From a virus, in IMG/VR virus record IMGVR_UViG_3300046454_000747, positions 1-42,325 of that record: a stretch of DNA of 42,325 bases. The stretch is one strand, 5' to 3'. Positions 30,880 to 39,237 of this stretch are shown here, one piece after another; positions within the stretch are counted from its first letter, which is position 1, and each line of letters opens with the position of its first letter. The position numbers and the translations under genes were made by a program. The notes below the pieces were generated by a model, which worked only from the letters and a program-made list of their open reading frames with translations, made no database searches and was not told the DNA's origin.

Positions 30880-31368
30880 TTAAGGCGTTGCCCCAATTCG
30901 CCGCACGCCGCGGCGGCGGGCGAACTCGGGTGTTTTGACGAGCTGCATGTAATCCTGTTTCATCCGCCCGGCCATGCGAAAAATTTCACGGTCGGAAATC
31001 GCTTCGACTTCCCGCCGTCGCTGTTCGCTCATCGGATAATGATTTTTCGCCGTGAGCGTGGCATGGTCTTTCGTGGCCCGGACAACCGATTCGCGAATGA
31101 CAATCGTCCGCATCAGGCCGGTATAAACGAGCGGCCGATCGGGGTCTTTCCCCTGTCGAGCCTTTCTATTTTTCCATCGCCGGGAACGAGGGGCATAACC
31201 GTAGGCGCCGTGCGGCTCGGTCTCGGGAACTTTCTCGAAGTGCCGCGGCAGGATTTTCTCTTTGTGCCGCTGCATCGCCTCGCGATAGAGACGGTTCATC
31301 AGCCGTTTGTGCGCTGGCTCCGTGCACAAACTCGCTTCGTAGCTGAATTCAAGTTTGAAAATGCTCAT
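30880..31368 (-). CDS. Neck / tail-completion-like protein, 162 aa
   Basis: Highly basic and helical (KRLMNRLYREAMQRHKEKILPRHFEKV, then APRSRRWKNRKARQGKDPDRPLVYTGLMRTIVI). The PLVYTGLMR element with long basic helices resembles gp10/HK97-type or lambda Z-type tail-completion proteins. The ATG at 31368 directly abuts the upstream stop. The position between the head-closure and tube genes is consistent. The family call is from pattern and place only. Confidence 0.6.
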   Translation of the reverse strand: MSIFKLEFSYEASLCTEPAHKRLMNRLYREAMQRHKEKILPRHFEKVPETEPHGAYGYAPRSRRWKNRKARQGKDPDRPLVYTGLMRTIVIRESVVRATKDHATLTAKNHYPMSEQRRREVEAISDREIFRMAGRMKQDYMQLVKTPEFARRRGVRRIGATP

Positions 31369-31854
31369 CTACCCCTGCCAGTTGAGATCGAGATCGCAGA
31401 CCCAGAAGTCGGCCCCGTCGTTGTCTTTTGGATCGGCCCGGCCGATCGCCGTGATTTTGTAGCCGAGGATATTCAGGTACCCGCCGACGCCGGCCAGGGC
31501 GAACATTTCCGAGAGCACGCCGCCGAGCGCGTTGTAGAACCAGATGCGCGCGTCGCGGACGACGCCGGCATAGGCCGCCGGCGTCGGCACCTCGATGATG
31601 CACTCGACCGTTCCGTTGCCGAGCAGGCCCGTCGTGGTGATCTTGTCGAACCCGATATCGTCAATGTGATCGAGCAGGGCCCGCGGCCGGGCGTCGCCGT
31701 CGGCATTCTCGTCGGTCTCGCCGATAAACACCCTGGCCGCCGCGGCAGCAGAAGTAGAAACCTGCATTAGACCCTGGAACGTGACCGACGCGGCCAGCGT
31801 CTGCTGGGCGTAGTAAAGCGGCAGAGAAACGATGCCGGTGGGGGAAACGCTCAC
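31369..31854 (-). CDS. Neck protein, probably tail terminator-like
   Basis: A 161-residue alpha/beta protein: PLYYAQQTLAASVTFQGLMQVSTSAAAAARVFIGETDEN, then LLGNGTVECIIEVPTPAAYAGVVRDARIWFYNALGGVLSEM, with a C-terminal strand WVCDLDLNWQG. The GTG start at 31854 overlaps the previous stop as GTGA. Size and order suggest a tail terminator or head-tail connector. The family was not verified. Confidence 0.55.
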   Translation of the reverse strand: MSVSPTGIVSLPLYYAQQTLAASVTFQGLMQVSTSAAAAARVFIGETDENADGDARPRALLDHIDDIGFDKITTTGLLGNGTVECIIEVPTPAAYAGVVRDARIWFYNALGGVLSEMFALAGVGGYLNILGYKITAIGRADPKDNDGADFWVCDLDLNWQG

Positions 31855-32252
31855 AGGAGCCGGCCCCCCTTCCCGTTCCGGATCTCCATTTCGCGGAATT
31901 CGAGATTGCAGACCGTCGCCGGTTCAGTGCCGCGGGAAATGCTGCGAACGGTCCATTGCCGAAGTGGCGGCGTAATACCGACTTGCGCCGGATTGGCCCA
32001 GTCGGCGGCAGGGGCATAAATGTCCCGAGCGTCGGGAACAATCGTCGAGTCGAGGATCGTCAGCGCGACTTTCCGCAGGTTCTCGTGACCGCGGACCGGC
32101 GTGTCCTGGGAATCATCCTCGGCCCAGATTGCGACGATAGAAACGGGCGACAACAAATCGCCCAGGGGATAGCGCACCACTGCCTCGCCGAGCTGCTCAG
32201 AGAGCACCGGGATCGCGTGATTCTGGAAGAGCGTGGCGAACTGACTGGCCAT
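31851..32252 (-). CDS. Head-closure-like protein, 133 aa
   Basis: FATLFQNHAIPVLSEQLGEAVVRYPLGDLLSPVSIVAIWAEDD, then RKVALTILDSTIVPDARDIYAPAADW and VCNLEFREMEIRNGKGGRL. A short N-terminal helix plus beta-barrel matches small head-tail joining proteins (lambda FII or ATP-binding-sugar-transporter-like group) in size and pattern. It is the first gene after the major capsid gene and its downstream hairpin. Presumed to close the capsid portal vertex. Confidence 0.6.
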   Translation of the reverse strand: MASQFATLFQNHAIPVLSEQLGEAVVRYPLGDLLSPVSIVAIWAEDDSQDTPVRGHENLRKVALTILDSTIVPDARDIYAPAADWANPAQVGITPPLRQWTVRSISRGTEPATVCNLEFREMEIRNGKGGRLL

Positions 32253-32282
32253 GAACGGCGGTCTCGACTGCAGGAAACCGGG

Positions 32283-32328
32283 AAGAGAACAAGCCGATGC
32301 AGTGCCTCCTGCATCGGGCTTGTCTCTT
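32283..32328. terminator. Long hairpin after the capsid gene
   Basis: AAGAGAACAAGCCGATGCAG pairs with CTGCATCGGGCTTGTCTCTT around a six-base loop, with one or two bulged bases. It lies 20 bases downstream of the capsid stop (32348) and 30 upstream of the next start. There is no clean T run, so it may be a partial terminator or an mRNA-stabilising hairpin. Confidence 0.6.
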
Positions 32329-32347
32329 CACCGTTTTGACGCCTCGA

Positions 32348-33373
32348 TTACAGAATTCCCGTCAGGTTGTACCCGGCGGTCGCATACATAATCTGGATGT
32401 CCCAGTCGGTCCGGGCACGGATCACGGAACCGCGGACGCGTTCGTCGCGGTATTCTTCCATGATGAGGGCCAGTTCCTGATCGTCGCCGAGCGACGTCGG
32501 GGCCTCGCCGCCGGCGGCACCGTTCCAGATGAACGAGCGACCGAAGCACGGCTCCTGCGGATCTTCGGTTTCAGCGACACGACCGACGAATGCCGTCGTA
32601 TCGGGCCAGATGCGGGCGAAGGTCGGCGTGGTGTTGTTCTGGTTGGCGGTATTCTTGAAACCACCTCCCGAAGCGCCACCGACGCCATTTCCGGCGACAA
32701 CCAGATTCTTGATGCCGATGCAGGCAGCAAGAAGGCCAGCCAATTCGGCCATTGTGGCGGTCTTCGTATATTGCACGCGGCTTACCACCTGGGTCGAATT
32801 CATCGCATGCCAGAACGCGAGCGAATTGAAAGCGACAATATTCGGCTCCAGTCCCGAATTGAGACGGACGGCCTCCATTGCCTTATGAATATCATCGATC
32901 GGCGTCGCGTTCGCATGCGTAGACCACACGCCGTTAAGCACACCGCCCGTTAACGCTCCTGTGAACGTCCCGGTATTGATGACCGCCGCGGCGCAGGCTC
33001 GCTCGAAATCTTCGAGGACAAAGTTCTGAGTCCGCTGCGAGTGGACCGCCTCTGCGTTCAGGATGCCGGCGTAAATCGCGAGCTGACGATCGTCGATCGC
33101 GCTTTCGAAACCGTGTTCCTGGGTGCTGTAGCTATATTTGTCCATTTCGAAGCTACCGCGCTTGTAACCGGCGCCTGAAGCGCGGGTCGTATCGGGCCCG
33201 GCCGAAATCAATTGATTCGGCGGGATCTTGCCGACGTCGGCGGCCTGAATGCCGACGAGGCGCGGCACCAGGATCGAGGGACCGATATATCCCTTCCGGT
33301 TCGCCTCGAGGTCGAATTCGGCCATCGGGAGCGACAAATCGTAACGGGTGATTGTTCCTACTGAACCAAGCAT
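32348..33373 (-). CDS. Major capsid protein (HK97-fold, lambda E-like)
   Basis: A 341-residue protein. It starts MLGSVGTITRYDLSLPMAEFDLE and has the usual order of HK97-fold elements: the E-loop region early (YIGPSILVPRLVGIQAADVGKIP), a long spine helix (LEDFERACAAAVINTG), P-domain strands, and a C-terminal A-domain ending RARTDWDIQIMYATAGYNLTGIL, typical of major capsid proteins of the E family. It follows the protease/scaffold and cement genes. AAAGGAATG precedes the start. Hairpins lie on both sides, as expected for the most abundant transcript segment. Confidence 0.85.
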   Translation of the reverse strand: MLGSVGTITRYDLSLPMAEFDLEANRKGYIGPSILVPRLVGIQAADVGKIPPNQLISAGPDTTRASGAGYKRGSFEMDKYSYSTQEHGFESAIDDRQLAIYAGILNAEAVHSQRTQNFVLEDFERACAAAVINTGTFTGALTGGVLNGVWSTHANATPIDDIHKAMEAVRLNSGLEPNIVAFNSLAFWHAMNSTQVVSRVQYTKTATMAELAGLLAACIGIKNLVVAGNGVGGASGGGFKNTANQNNTTPTFARIWPDTTAFVGRVAETEDPQEPCFGRSFIWNGAAGGEAPTSLGDDQELALIMEEYRDERVRGSVIRARTDWDIQIMYATAGYNLTGIL

Positions 33374-33394
33374 CGTGCATTCCTTTGCGAAAAA

Positions 33395-33422
33395 TTGTCA
33401 GTTGTCAGTTGTGAGTTGCCAG
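33395..33422 (-). repeat. Four tandem 7-nt repeats upstream of the capsid gene
   Basis: TTGTCAG, TTGTCAG, TTGTGAG, TTGCCAG in tandem. The last unit recurs in the arm of the hairpin at 33432-33459. The capsid ribosome site begins a few bases beyond. Confidence 0.6.
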
Positions 33423-33431
33423 AGCAGCCGC

Positions 33432-33459
33432 CGGTTGCCAGCCGGACGGCTGGCAACCG
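33432..33459. terminator. Perfect 13-bp hairpin between cement and capsid genes
   Basis: CGGTTGCCAGCCG and CGGCTGGCAACCG are separated by two bases. No T run follows directly on the minus strand. It may act as a processing, stabilising or attenuating element, or be a mobile hairpin repeat together with the 7-nt repeats. Confidence 0.6.
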
Positions 33460-33475
33460 AGAACTGAGAACGTCG

Positions 33476-34324
33476 TCAGCCACCGTTGCGAATCACGGAC
33501 AATAAATCGAGTTCGGCCTGGTCACCGGCATTTGCCACACTCCAGGTAGCCGTTACCGAAATCACCTGCGAAGCGGTTGTGTCGATCGTCGTCGAGGCCA
33601 GGTTGAACGGTTTCGCGGTCACGGTGCCGGGCGTTCCCAGCCCCTGCGTTCCGACCGCAATAAAGGTTCCCGAGGCCCCGACGGTACGGATCATCAACAT
33701 GGCATCGATCAAAGCGATATCGCTGTTCGCGACGTCGACCGCCGCCGTGGCCACAACGACCGTGGCGCCGATTTTCAATTTGAGTGTCAGCGTGTCGGTC
33801 GAGTTCGTCGCGGGGCAGAGAACGTGCGCGATCACGTGGATCATGTCGCCGACTTTGAGAACGTTCGGGGCGATCGTGCACGTTTTATTGAACGCGGTCT
33901 CGGTGTTTACGTTCGTGATCACGTTCGAAACGCCGGTCGACGTGTAAATCATGCCGCCGCGATCGTCGACGCGAAATACTTCGATCCAATCGCCGGCCGT
34001 CGCCGCGGACGTGCAGGCGACGCCGATGTAATAACCTGTCGGATTGGCGGAGACCTGGCCGAGCACGTCGGCGAAGACGTCGGCCCATTGCGAAATGGCG
34101 CCCGAGGCGACCATCATGCAGGTTCCCGGGGCATGGCGGGAAACAACCGATGCATAGTTCCCCTGGCCGAGACCCGAGGCGAGATAATTCTGGGCCAAGG
34201 TGCCGTCTTCGCGATCGTTGGCGTCGGCCAGGGCCAGATTGCTCCCGACCATGATCACCCGCAGGCAGGCCGCGAGCGCGCCCGTCTTCGGGAAAGTAAC
34301 CAGAGCTGACGAGTTGACTTGCAT
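33476..34324 (-). CDS. Capsid cement / decoration protein with jelly-roll tail
   Basis: A 282-residue protein. The N-terminal roughly 110 residues (LAACLRVIMVGSNLALADANDREDGTLAQNY, RHAPGTCMMVASG) resemble DUF2190-type capsid cement proteins. The C-terminal part (about 140-282) is beta-rich with Ala/Thr/Val strands (TDTLTLKLKIGATVVVATAAVDV, MLMIRTVGASGTFIAVGTQ) like a jelly-roll. It may be a fusion of cement and surface decoration domains that stabilises the capsid after expansion, as lambda gpD does. The order protease-cement-capsid matches lambda. Confidence 0.65.
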   Translation of the reverse strand: MQVNSSALVTFPKTGALAACLRVIMVGSNLALADANDREDGTLAQNYLASGLGQGNYASVVSRHAPGTCMMVASGAISQWADVFADVLGQVSANPTGYYIGVACTSAATAGDWIEVFRVDDRGGMIYTSTGVSNVITNVNTETAFNKTCTIAPNVLKVGDMIHVIAHVLCPATNSTDTLTLKLKIGATVVVATAAVDVANSDIALIDAMLMIRTVGASGTFIAVGTQGLGTPGTVTAKPFNLASTTIDTTASQVISVTATWSVANAGDQAELDLLSVIRNGG

Positions 34325-34376
34325 GTTATGAGCTCCTGAAAAAGTTTGTGATTTGAATTGGATGCCCCCGTTTCGC

Positions 34377-34411
34377 GACTTTTGTACAGGGGGTGGGTGT
34401 ACAAAAGTCGG
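34377..34411. terminator. Perfect 13-bp hairpin between protease and cement genes
   Basis: CGACTTTTGTACA at 34377-34389 and TGTACAAAAGTCG at 34399-34411, with a nine-base G-rich loop. It lies just upstream of the protease/scaffold stop at 34416 (34377 is lower on the plus strand), in the gap before the cement gene. No T run. Likely an mRNA-processing or attenuation element. Confidence 0.6.
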
Positions 34412-34415
34412 CGAA

Positions 34416-34898
34416 TTACCCCTCGAAGCGTTCGCCGATCAGTGCATGGACCTTGGGGCTGTTGGTCGCTTCGAGATAGGCCCGATGCAATTCGGGATTC
34501 GCCCGGGCAACCGCCCTCGTGGCTTCGGAACGACCCATTCCATTGCGCATCCGTTCGCCGACCAGGCGGGACATTTCAGCTTTCGCGTCGCCGTCGAATT
34601 CCGACGTCGAGGCGGCTTCGGTCGCCGCGCTGGCTGCGGTTTTGCGGGTTCCGGTCGTCAGGACCGGCGCGCCGCTCTTCTTGGCCTTGGCGAGCTCGGC
34701 CTGGCTGGCATCGAGCTGGGCCTGCAGGTGCTCGGTCCAGGCCCCTTGCGCCTGCGCCATTGTGGCGCTCCGCTCGAGCTGCCCCATCAGAAAGGCGGCA
34801 TCGGCTTTCGGGAATGCGGCTTTGAGCTGCTGAACGCTCGCGGCCTGGGGGATAACTTCGGTTTTCGTTTCGTTGGCCGCTGCATTTTCGCCGCTCAT
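34416..34898 (-). CDS. Nested scaffold protein (Nu3-like) from internal ATG
   Basis: In frame with the protease, ATG at 34898 (and ATG at 34904) follow AAAGGA at six bases. This is the same ribosome-site type used before the capsid gene. The product would be about 160 residues: MSGENAAANETKTEVIPQ, a long helical QLKAAFPKADAAFLMGQLERSATMAQAQGAW, and a helical C-terminus. Lambda makes Nu3 scaffold from an internal start inside gene C; the same design is likely here. Confidence 0.65.
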   Translation of the reverse strand: MSGENAAANETKTEVIPQAASVQQLKAAFPKADAAFLMGQLERSATMAQAQGAWTEHLQAQLDASQAELAKAKKSGAPVLTTGTRKTAASAATEAASTSEFDGDAKAEMSRLVGERMRNGMGRSEATRAVARANPELHRAYLEATNSPKVHALIGERFEG

Positions 34899-35819
34899 TT
34901 TCATTCCTTTGCGAGTAGGGGTGTTGGGTGTTGGATTTGAAATCGGCGAAGCCGAGCCAAGCGTGGCCAGTGCCGTTAATGTGGCATCGAAACTCTGGAT
35001 GCCGTCGACAAGCCCCAGCGAGAGGGCATTTCTGCCGACGTGCACGCGCCCGTCGGCCAGGCCCGCGGCGACCTCGGCGGAAAGTTTCCGGCCCTTGGCC
35101 ACGGCGGAGACGAATTGCGAATTGAGATCATTCACGAGCCGCTGCAGTTCCCCCAGGTGTTCGGCGGTGATTTCGGTTCCGGGCGTGCCGACGCCCTTCA
35201 TCGCCCCCGCGCGAACGACATGCACCTTGACCCCCTTCTGGGCCGCGGCGGCGGAATAATCCTGCACGGTCATGTAAGTTCCGATGGAACCGATCATCGC
35301 CGTAGCGTTGGAATAGACCTTGTCGCATTGGCTGGCGATCCAGTAAGCCGCCGAGGCGGCCAGGTCCTCGACGTAGGCATAACAGGGTTTGCCGGCGGCG
35401 ATCGCCGCGGTGACCTCGTCGGCCAGGTCGGACGTGCCGGCGACGGTGCCGCCGGGCGAGTCGATCCGCAGTAGGATGGCTTTGACTGCAGGATCGGCGA
35501 CCGCCTGGCGGATCTGCCGGCGGGCATTGACGGTCGACGTGCCGCTCGAAAGCGAGCCGACCGATTTCATTAGCGTTCCCGACAAATTCACGACAGCGAC
35601 GCCGTCCAGCAGCTCGGCCGCGGCGTTGGCCCGCGAACTGGCCGCCGCGATGGCGGCCGGCTGTTGATTCAAACTGACGTGTGCGACCAGATTCAGGCCG
35701 GTCACATGCTCGACAACGCCGCGAAATGTTTCCTCGGCAATCGCCCAGACCCCGAAATACTGTTCGGCGGCGGAGATCACCGGCTGCCCGGTCAGTTCAA
35801 GTGTGATTTCGTCTTTCAC
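34416..35819 (-). CDS. S49-family head maturation protease (lambda C-like) with fused scaffold
   Basis: A 467-residue protein. The protease domain (about 70-290) has the SppA-type signature: RIDSPGGTVAG (121-124 SPGG), then Ser156 in EDLAASAAYW, and Lys208 in AGAMKGVGTPG, a spacing of 52 residues, as in the Bacillus SppA Ser-Lys pair. The C-terminal part is a helical, Ala/Gln-rich scaffold. This cleaves scaffold and capsid N-termini during head maturation. The start is GTG at 35819, overlapping the portal stop as GTGA. A nested scaffold start is described separately. Confidence 0.88.
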   Translation of the reverse strand: MKDEITLELTGQPVISAAEQYFGVWAIAEETFRGVVEHVTGLNLVAHVSLNQQPAAIAAASSRANAAAELLDGVAVVNLSGTLMKSVGSLSSGTSTVNARRQIRQAVADPAVKAILLRIDSPGGTVAGTSDLADEVTAAIAAGKPCYAYVEDLAASAAYWIASQCDKVYSNATAMIGSIGTYMTVQDYSAAAAQKGVKVHVVRAGAMKGVGTPGTEITAEHLGELQRLVNDLNSQFVSAVAKGRKLSAEVAAGLADGRVHVGRNALSLGLVDGIQSFDATLTALATLGSASPISNPTPNTPTRKGMKMSGENAAANETKTEVIPQAASVQQLKAAFPKADAAFLMGQLERSATMAQAQGAWTEHLQAQLDASQAELAKAKKSGAPVLTTGTRKTAASAATEAASTSEFDGDAKAEMSRLVGERMRNGMGRSEATRAVARANPELHRAYLEATNSPKVHALIGERFEG

Positions 35820-37429
35820 TTGTTCCCTTTCTGGGCGCCTTGTTTTTTGGGGCCGCTTCCGGCGTTCTGATCGGCGTTCGTATTGGCCGCCGTCACGTCA
35901 TCCGTTCCCTGGAGGGAAACCTGGACGCCATCGGGCGTCGGCAGGCTGAGCAGCTCGCGCCACTGCACCGGCGGATCGTCGGGGAAATCGGCGTTCAATT
36001 TTGCGGCAGCCTGTTTAGCTTTGCGGATCGCCAGGGCATTGTCTTCGACGATCTCCGTGGAGGTCGTTTCCCAGTTGTCGCCCCGTTCCTGCTGGATCCG
36101 CCTGGGCGATGTGAGGGCGTTGCGCTGGCGAAGCAAATCGGTCGACGCATCTTTCAGCGGATCGATGTACGGCCAGCGGGGCGGCTCCCAGCGATGATTA
36201 AAGATCCGATCGCCGAGCTTGCCCGCGATGGCCCGCAGGGCCCGATCCTCGTCGATGAAGTCGCGGACCTTCCATTTATAGATCGGGCGATGCCAGCGTC
36301 CGACCAGGGCCGCCTGGTTGCGTCGCCAGCCCATCCTGGCCTGATCGACCGCCCCGCGGAAGCCGGAAAAGTTCGTTTCGCTGGCGTCCATCAGAGCGAC
36401 GACGAGGGGCAGCCCCAGATTGATGCTGATGACTGTCAGGATGTGTTTCATGTGGTTGAAAAATGACTCATTCGGCACGTTCGGGGCGAATCCCTCTAAT
36501 TTTTCGCCGCGTCGCCCGTAGACCTGCATTCCGGGGGCAATGCCCTCGATGGTGCGCGTCGAGCCATCGGTTTCGGGCTCGGTCCACCGCGTTCCGCCCT
36601 GGCCCGGCGGCGCATCGAGCGGCGCGGCCACGTCGAGCGATCTGAAAATCGCGAAACAGGCCGAGACCTGGGCTTTCACCAGGTGGGCGAAGTTGATGTC
36701 TTCGAACATCCCCAGGAAATCGAAGATCGGGGCGAAGGCCGATACGCCCCGCGTCTGGGTGACGCGCTTCGGGTTGTAGAGATGGACGATTTCGCGGTTG
36801 CCGTCGGCGTCGCGCGTCTTGTATGGGATGATGTCGCTGACCCGGCTCACTTGCGAGAGCGGCGAGACGTTGTCTTTAGTTAACCAGTATTCAATCCGGC
36901 GGCGGCGATCATCGAGCAGCACGCCATGCACACAGTTACGGCGGCTATTGCTGGGTGTTCGCGGGCGATGCGCCTCGACCATTTGCACAGCCCCCTCGGG
37001 GGTCAATAGACCCAGGACGTCGCCATCGACGAGCATGTGCCGGCTAGCGAGGGCTTCCATTTCGACGAATGAACATTCCTGCTGAATGTCGCATTCGTCG
37101 GCGTTTTCGGCCCAGGCGTTCCAGCGGTCGCGGAGGGCAGTATTCGCCCCGGCGTCGCCGGTGTCGGGCTCATTGGTCATCCCGTCCTGAACGAGATTGG
37201 TCACGGCCCGATCGACGATCGCCCCGACGACCGCATCGTTGCGGTCCATGTCCCGACTGTCTTCGAGAATTCTCAAAAAGTCGGTCTGGATGGCATAGTG
37301 GTAATCGGCGGTCGAGCCCATCGCGAGCGTGCCGGTTCGCAGCCTTCGAAACCGCGAACGCCGAGCCGCCGAATAATGCGCCTGGGCATCTTCGAAGTTC
37401 GTCGCCAGATTTTTGGGGATGGTTCGCAT
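35816..37429 (-). CDS. Portal protein (lambda gpB family)
   Basis: 537 residues. It starts MRTIPKNLATNFEDAQAHYSAARRSRFRRL and carries the lambda-family portal pattern: an N-terminal helical domain with DRNDAVVGAIVDRAVTNLVQDG, a wing/stem region (VSRVSDIIPYKTRDADGNREIVHLYNPKRV, RGVSAFAPIFDFLGMFEDINFAHLVKAQV), a GGTRWTEPETDGSTRTIEGIAPGMQV segment and the FRGAVDQARMGWRRNQAALVGRW helix seen in this family. The dodecamer forms the DNA entry channel. It lies before the protease as in lambda. Confidence 0.88.
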   Translation of the reverse strand: MRTIPKNLATNFEDAQAHYSAARRSRFRRLRTGTLAMGSTADYHYAIQTDFLRILEDSRDMDRNDAVVGAIVDRAVTNLVQDGMTNEPDTGDAGANTALRDRWNAWAENADECDIQQECSFVEMEALASRHMLVDGDVLGLLTPEGAVQMVEAHRPRTPSNSRRNCVHGVLLDDRRRRIEYWLTKDNVSPLSQVSRVSDIIPYKTRDADGNREIVHLYNPKRVTQTRGVSAFAPIFDFLGMFEDINFAHLVKAQVSACFAIFRSLDVAAPLDAPPGQGGTRWTEPETDGSTRTIEGIAPGMQVYGRRGEKLEGFAPNVPNESFFNHMKHILTVISINLGLPLVVALMDASETNFSGFRGAVDQARMGWRRNQAALVGRWHRPIYKWKVRDFIDEDRALRAIAGKLGDRIFNHRWEPPRWPYIDPLKDASTDLLRQRNALTSPRRIQQERGDNWETTSTEIVEDNALAIRKAKQAAAKLNADFPDDPPVQWRELLSLPTPDGVQVSLQGTDDVTAANTNADQNAGSGPKKQGAQKGNK

Positions 37430-37432
37430 CGA

Positions 37433-37756
37433 TTAGCAATAACCGGGGCCTGGCCAGCTCGAGCCGGGTGGGTAATCGCGGAAGTTCCCGAAGCCGGGAT
37501 GCACGACGTCGGGCGTGCCATGCGTGGCGAGCCAGGAACGGGCCTCGGTCAACTGACGCTGAATCATTTCGGTGTTGAACTCGACCGAGCCCCCTTTGCC
37601 GTGGGTGCTCTTGGCAGGAATTTTCAGCAGCAGCATCCGGCAGGCCGTCACGAACGCCTTGGCCTTCACCACGTCGTTGTCCTCCGCGTAGGAGGCGTTA
37701 TCGAGGTAGCTGTTCTCGATCTGCTGGAAGGTGCTGGCGGACGTGAGCGAGGACAT
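37433..37756 (-). CDS. Small head protein, gpW-like by position
   Basis: A 107-residue soluble protein (FQQIENSYLDNASYAEDNDVVKAKAFVTACRMLLLKIPAKS, then FNTEMIQRQLTEARSWLATHG) with a Pro/Gly-rich tail (NFRDYPPGSSWPGPGYC). It is located between the methyltransferase/terminase cluster and the portal, where lambda encodes W, a head-completion protein. No sequence motif proves this. It ends three bases before the portal start. Confidence 0.5.
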   Translation of the reverse strand: MSSLTSASTFQQIENSYLDNASYAEDNDVVKAKAFVTACRMLLLKIPAKSTHGKGGSVEFNTEMIQRQLTEARSWLATHGTPDVVHPGFGNFRDYPPGSSWPGPGYC

Positions 37757-37878
37757 TCGGAGCGTTCTGGCTGATTGTCGCCAAACGCGAAAGCCGACTC
37801 CGAAAGCGGATTTTTGGACGTCCTACGGATCGGACCGAGTCATTCGCGTCGATCCTGGGGCATCCTGGCGCGTCATTT

Positions 37879-39237
37879 TCAGGCCGCGGACCGCTTTTTC
37901 GCCTTTTTGGATTTGGCGGCAGCCTTTTGGCTCAGTCGCTCGGCGCGGACCTCGTCGAACGTCTGGCCGGTCGATTCGAGGACCGGTGGATTATCGGAGG
38001 CCTTCCTATATCGCTCGCAAATGACATCGCAGTGATTCGGTTCCAATTCGACCCCGAAGCAGCGACGACCCAGTTGCTGGGCCGCTATGAATTGTGGACC
38101 GCTCCCGGCGAATGGTTCGAAGCAGATCTCACCTGCCTGCAGATGTTTCAAAATCGGGATCGAAAACAACTCGACCGGCTTCGGCGTCGAATGGTCAAAC
38201 TCTTTCCGGTCAGCCTGGCTCACGCTCTTGAGCTCCCATACAGTCGTCTGCGTTCGTTCGCCATTCCCCTCGCCGTAGTCCGGCGGCTGCCTTCCCTTCA
38301 CCCATCCCATAAAGCATGGTTCGTGCTTCCAGTGATAATGTCCACGGCCCAGCAGCAATACCGGTTTGACCCAAATAATTTGCCGGTGTAGCACGACATT
38401 TGCGGCGGCGGCGGCGGCGGCGGCGGCGAAATATCCTTGGGTCAAATGCGCATGCCAAAGATACCAAGCCGATTTTTCGGCGAGCGCGGTATCGACCGCA
38501 GTCTTGAAAACGGACTCGAGGAACGCCTGCAATTTTTCGTCGGCGAGCTCGTCATTCGCCACCCGCGGCTTCGCCACCCCAGGGTTCGGACGATCATCGT
38601 TCGCATACGAGACGCCATAGGGCGGGTCGGTATTCATCAGTCCGGCCCGTTCGCCATTCATCACGCGGGCGACGTCCGCCGGCTTTGTCGAATCTCCGCA
38701 GAGCAATCGATGCGTTCCGAGAATCCAGAGATCGCCGATGCGAGTGACCGGAACTTTCGGGGGCGAAGGGACCTCATCTTGCTGCGGATCGGGGGCCGAC
38801 GCCAGGCCCGCGTCCTCAGCCAGGTCGTCGAGCATCTTTTGCACGTCGGCATTGCCGATATCGACCTCGCGCAACAAGGCGTCGAGTTTGGCGCAATCCA
38901 TTTCCGCCATGCCGGCCAGCGGATCGAGCGTCGCGAGCACCTTGCCGGCCTCGGCCTCGTTCAGATCAAGAACGAGCACCGGCACGATCTCATCGGGCGT
39001 CGTCTCGGCGCGCAAATGCCCGTCGACCAGCATCAGGCGGCCATCGGGCAGCTCGCGCGCGAGCAGGGCATCGGCATAGCCGACCTCGTCGAGCAGCCCC
39101 TTAAGGGCATTCTTCTGGCCCAGAGGATGCAGCCGCCAATTGCGCGGGTCGGCGAGCAGCTCGCTGGCTTTCACCCGACGCAGCTCTTTAATCCGATCGC
39201 GAATTCCCGGCGTTTTCGTCGCGGATTTCTTCGCCAT
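37879..39237 (-). CDS. ParB-like domain fused to DNA methyltransferase (N4/N6 type)
   Basis: 452 residues. The N-terminal ParB/Srx-like domain (about 15-110: VKASELLADPRNWRLHPLGQ, LMLVDGHLRAETTPD) is followed by a beta-class methyltransferase: motif IV NTDPPYGVSY (DPPY at 204-207) before motif I FEPFAGSGPQFIAAQQLG (FxGxG near 375) and CFGVELEPNHCDVICERY. The product would methylate adenine or N4-cytosine in DNA. Such ParB-MTase fusions are common in phage packaging regions and may protect DNA from restriction. A nine-Ala run near residue 255 lies between the halves. The C-terminus is basic (KAKKRSAA). Confidence 0.85.
   Translation of the reverse strand: MAKKSATKTPGIRDRIKELRRVKASELLADPRNWRLHPLGQKNALKGLLDEVGYADALLARELPDGRLMLVDGHLRAETTPDEIVPVLVLDLNEAEAGKVLATLDPLAGMAEMDCAKLDALLREVDIGNADVQKMLDDLAEDAGLASAPDPQQDEVPSPPKVPVTRIGDLWILGTHRLLCGDSTKPADVARVMNGERAGLMNTDPPYGVSYANDDRPNPGVAKPRVANDELADEKLQAFLESVFKTAVDTALAEKSAWYLWHAHLTQGYFAAAAAAAAANVVLHRQIIWVKPVLLLGRGHYHWKHEPCFMGWVKGRQPPDYGEGNGERTQTTVWELKSVSQADRKEFDHSTPKPVELFSIPILKHLQAGEICFEPFAGSGPQFIAAQQLGRRCFGVELEPNHCDVICERYRKASDNPPVLESTGQTFDEVRAERLSQKAAAKSKKAKKRSAA
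38404..38427 (-). repeat. GCC x8 microsatellite in the methyltransferase gene
   Basis: Eight GCC codons followed by GCA (plus-strand GGC repeat) encode nine consecutive alanines near residue 255, between the ParB-like and MTase-core segments. Being in triplets, length changes keep the frame. Confidence 0.8.
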
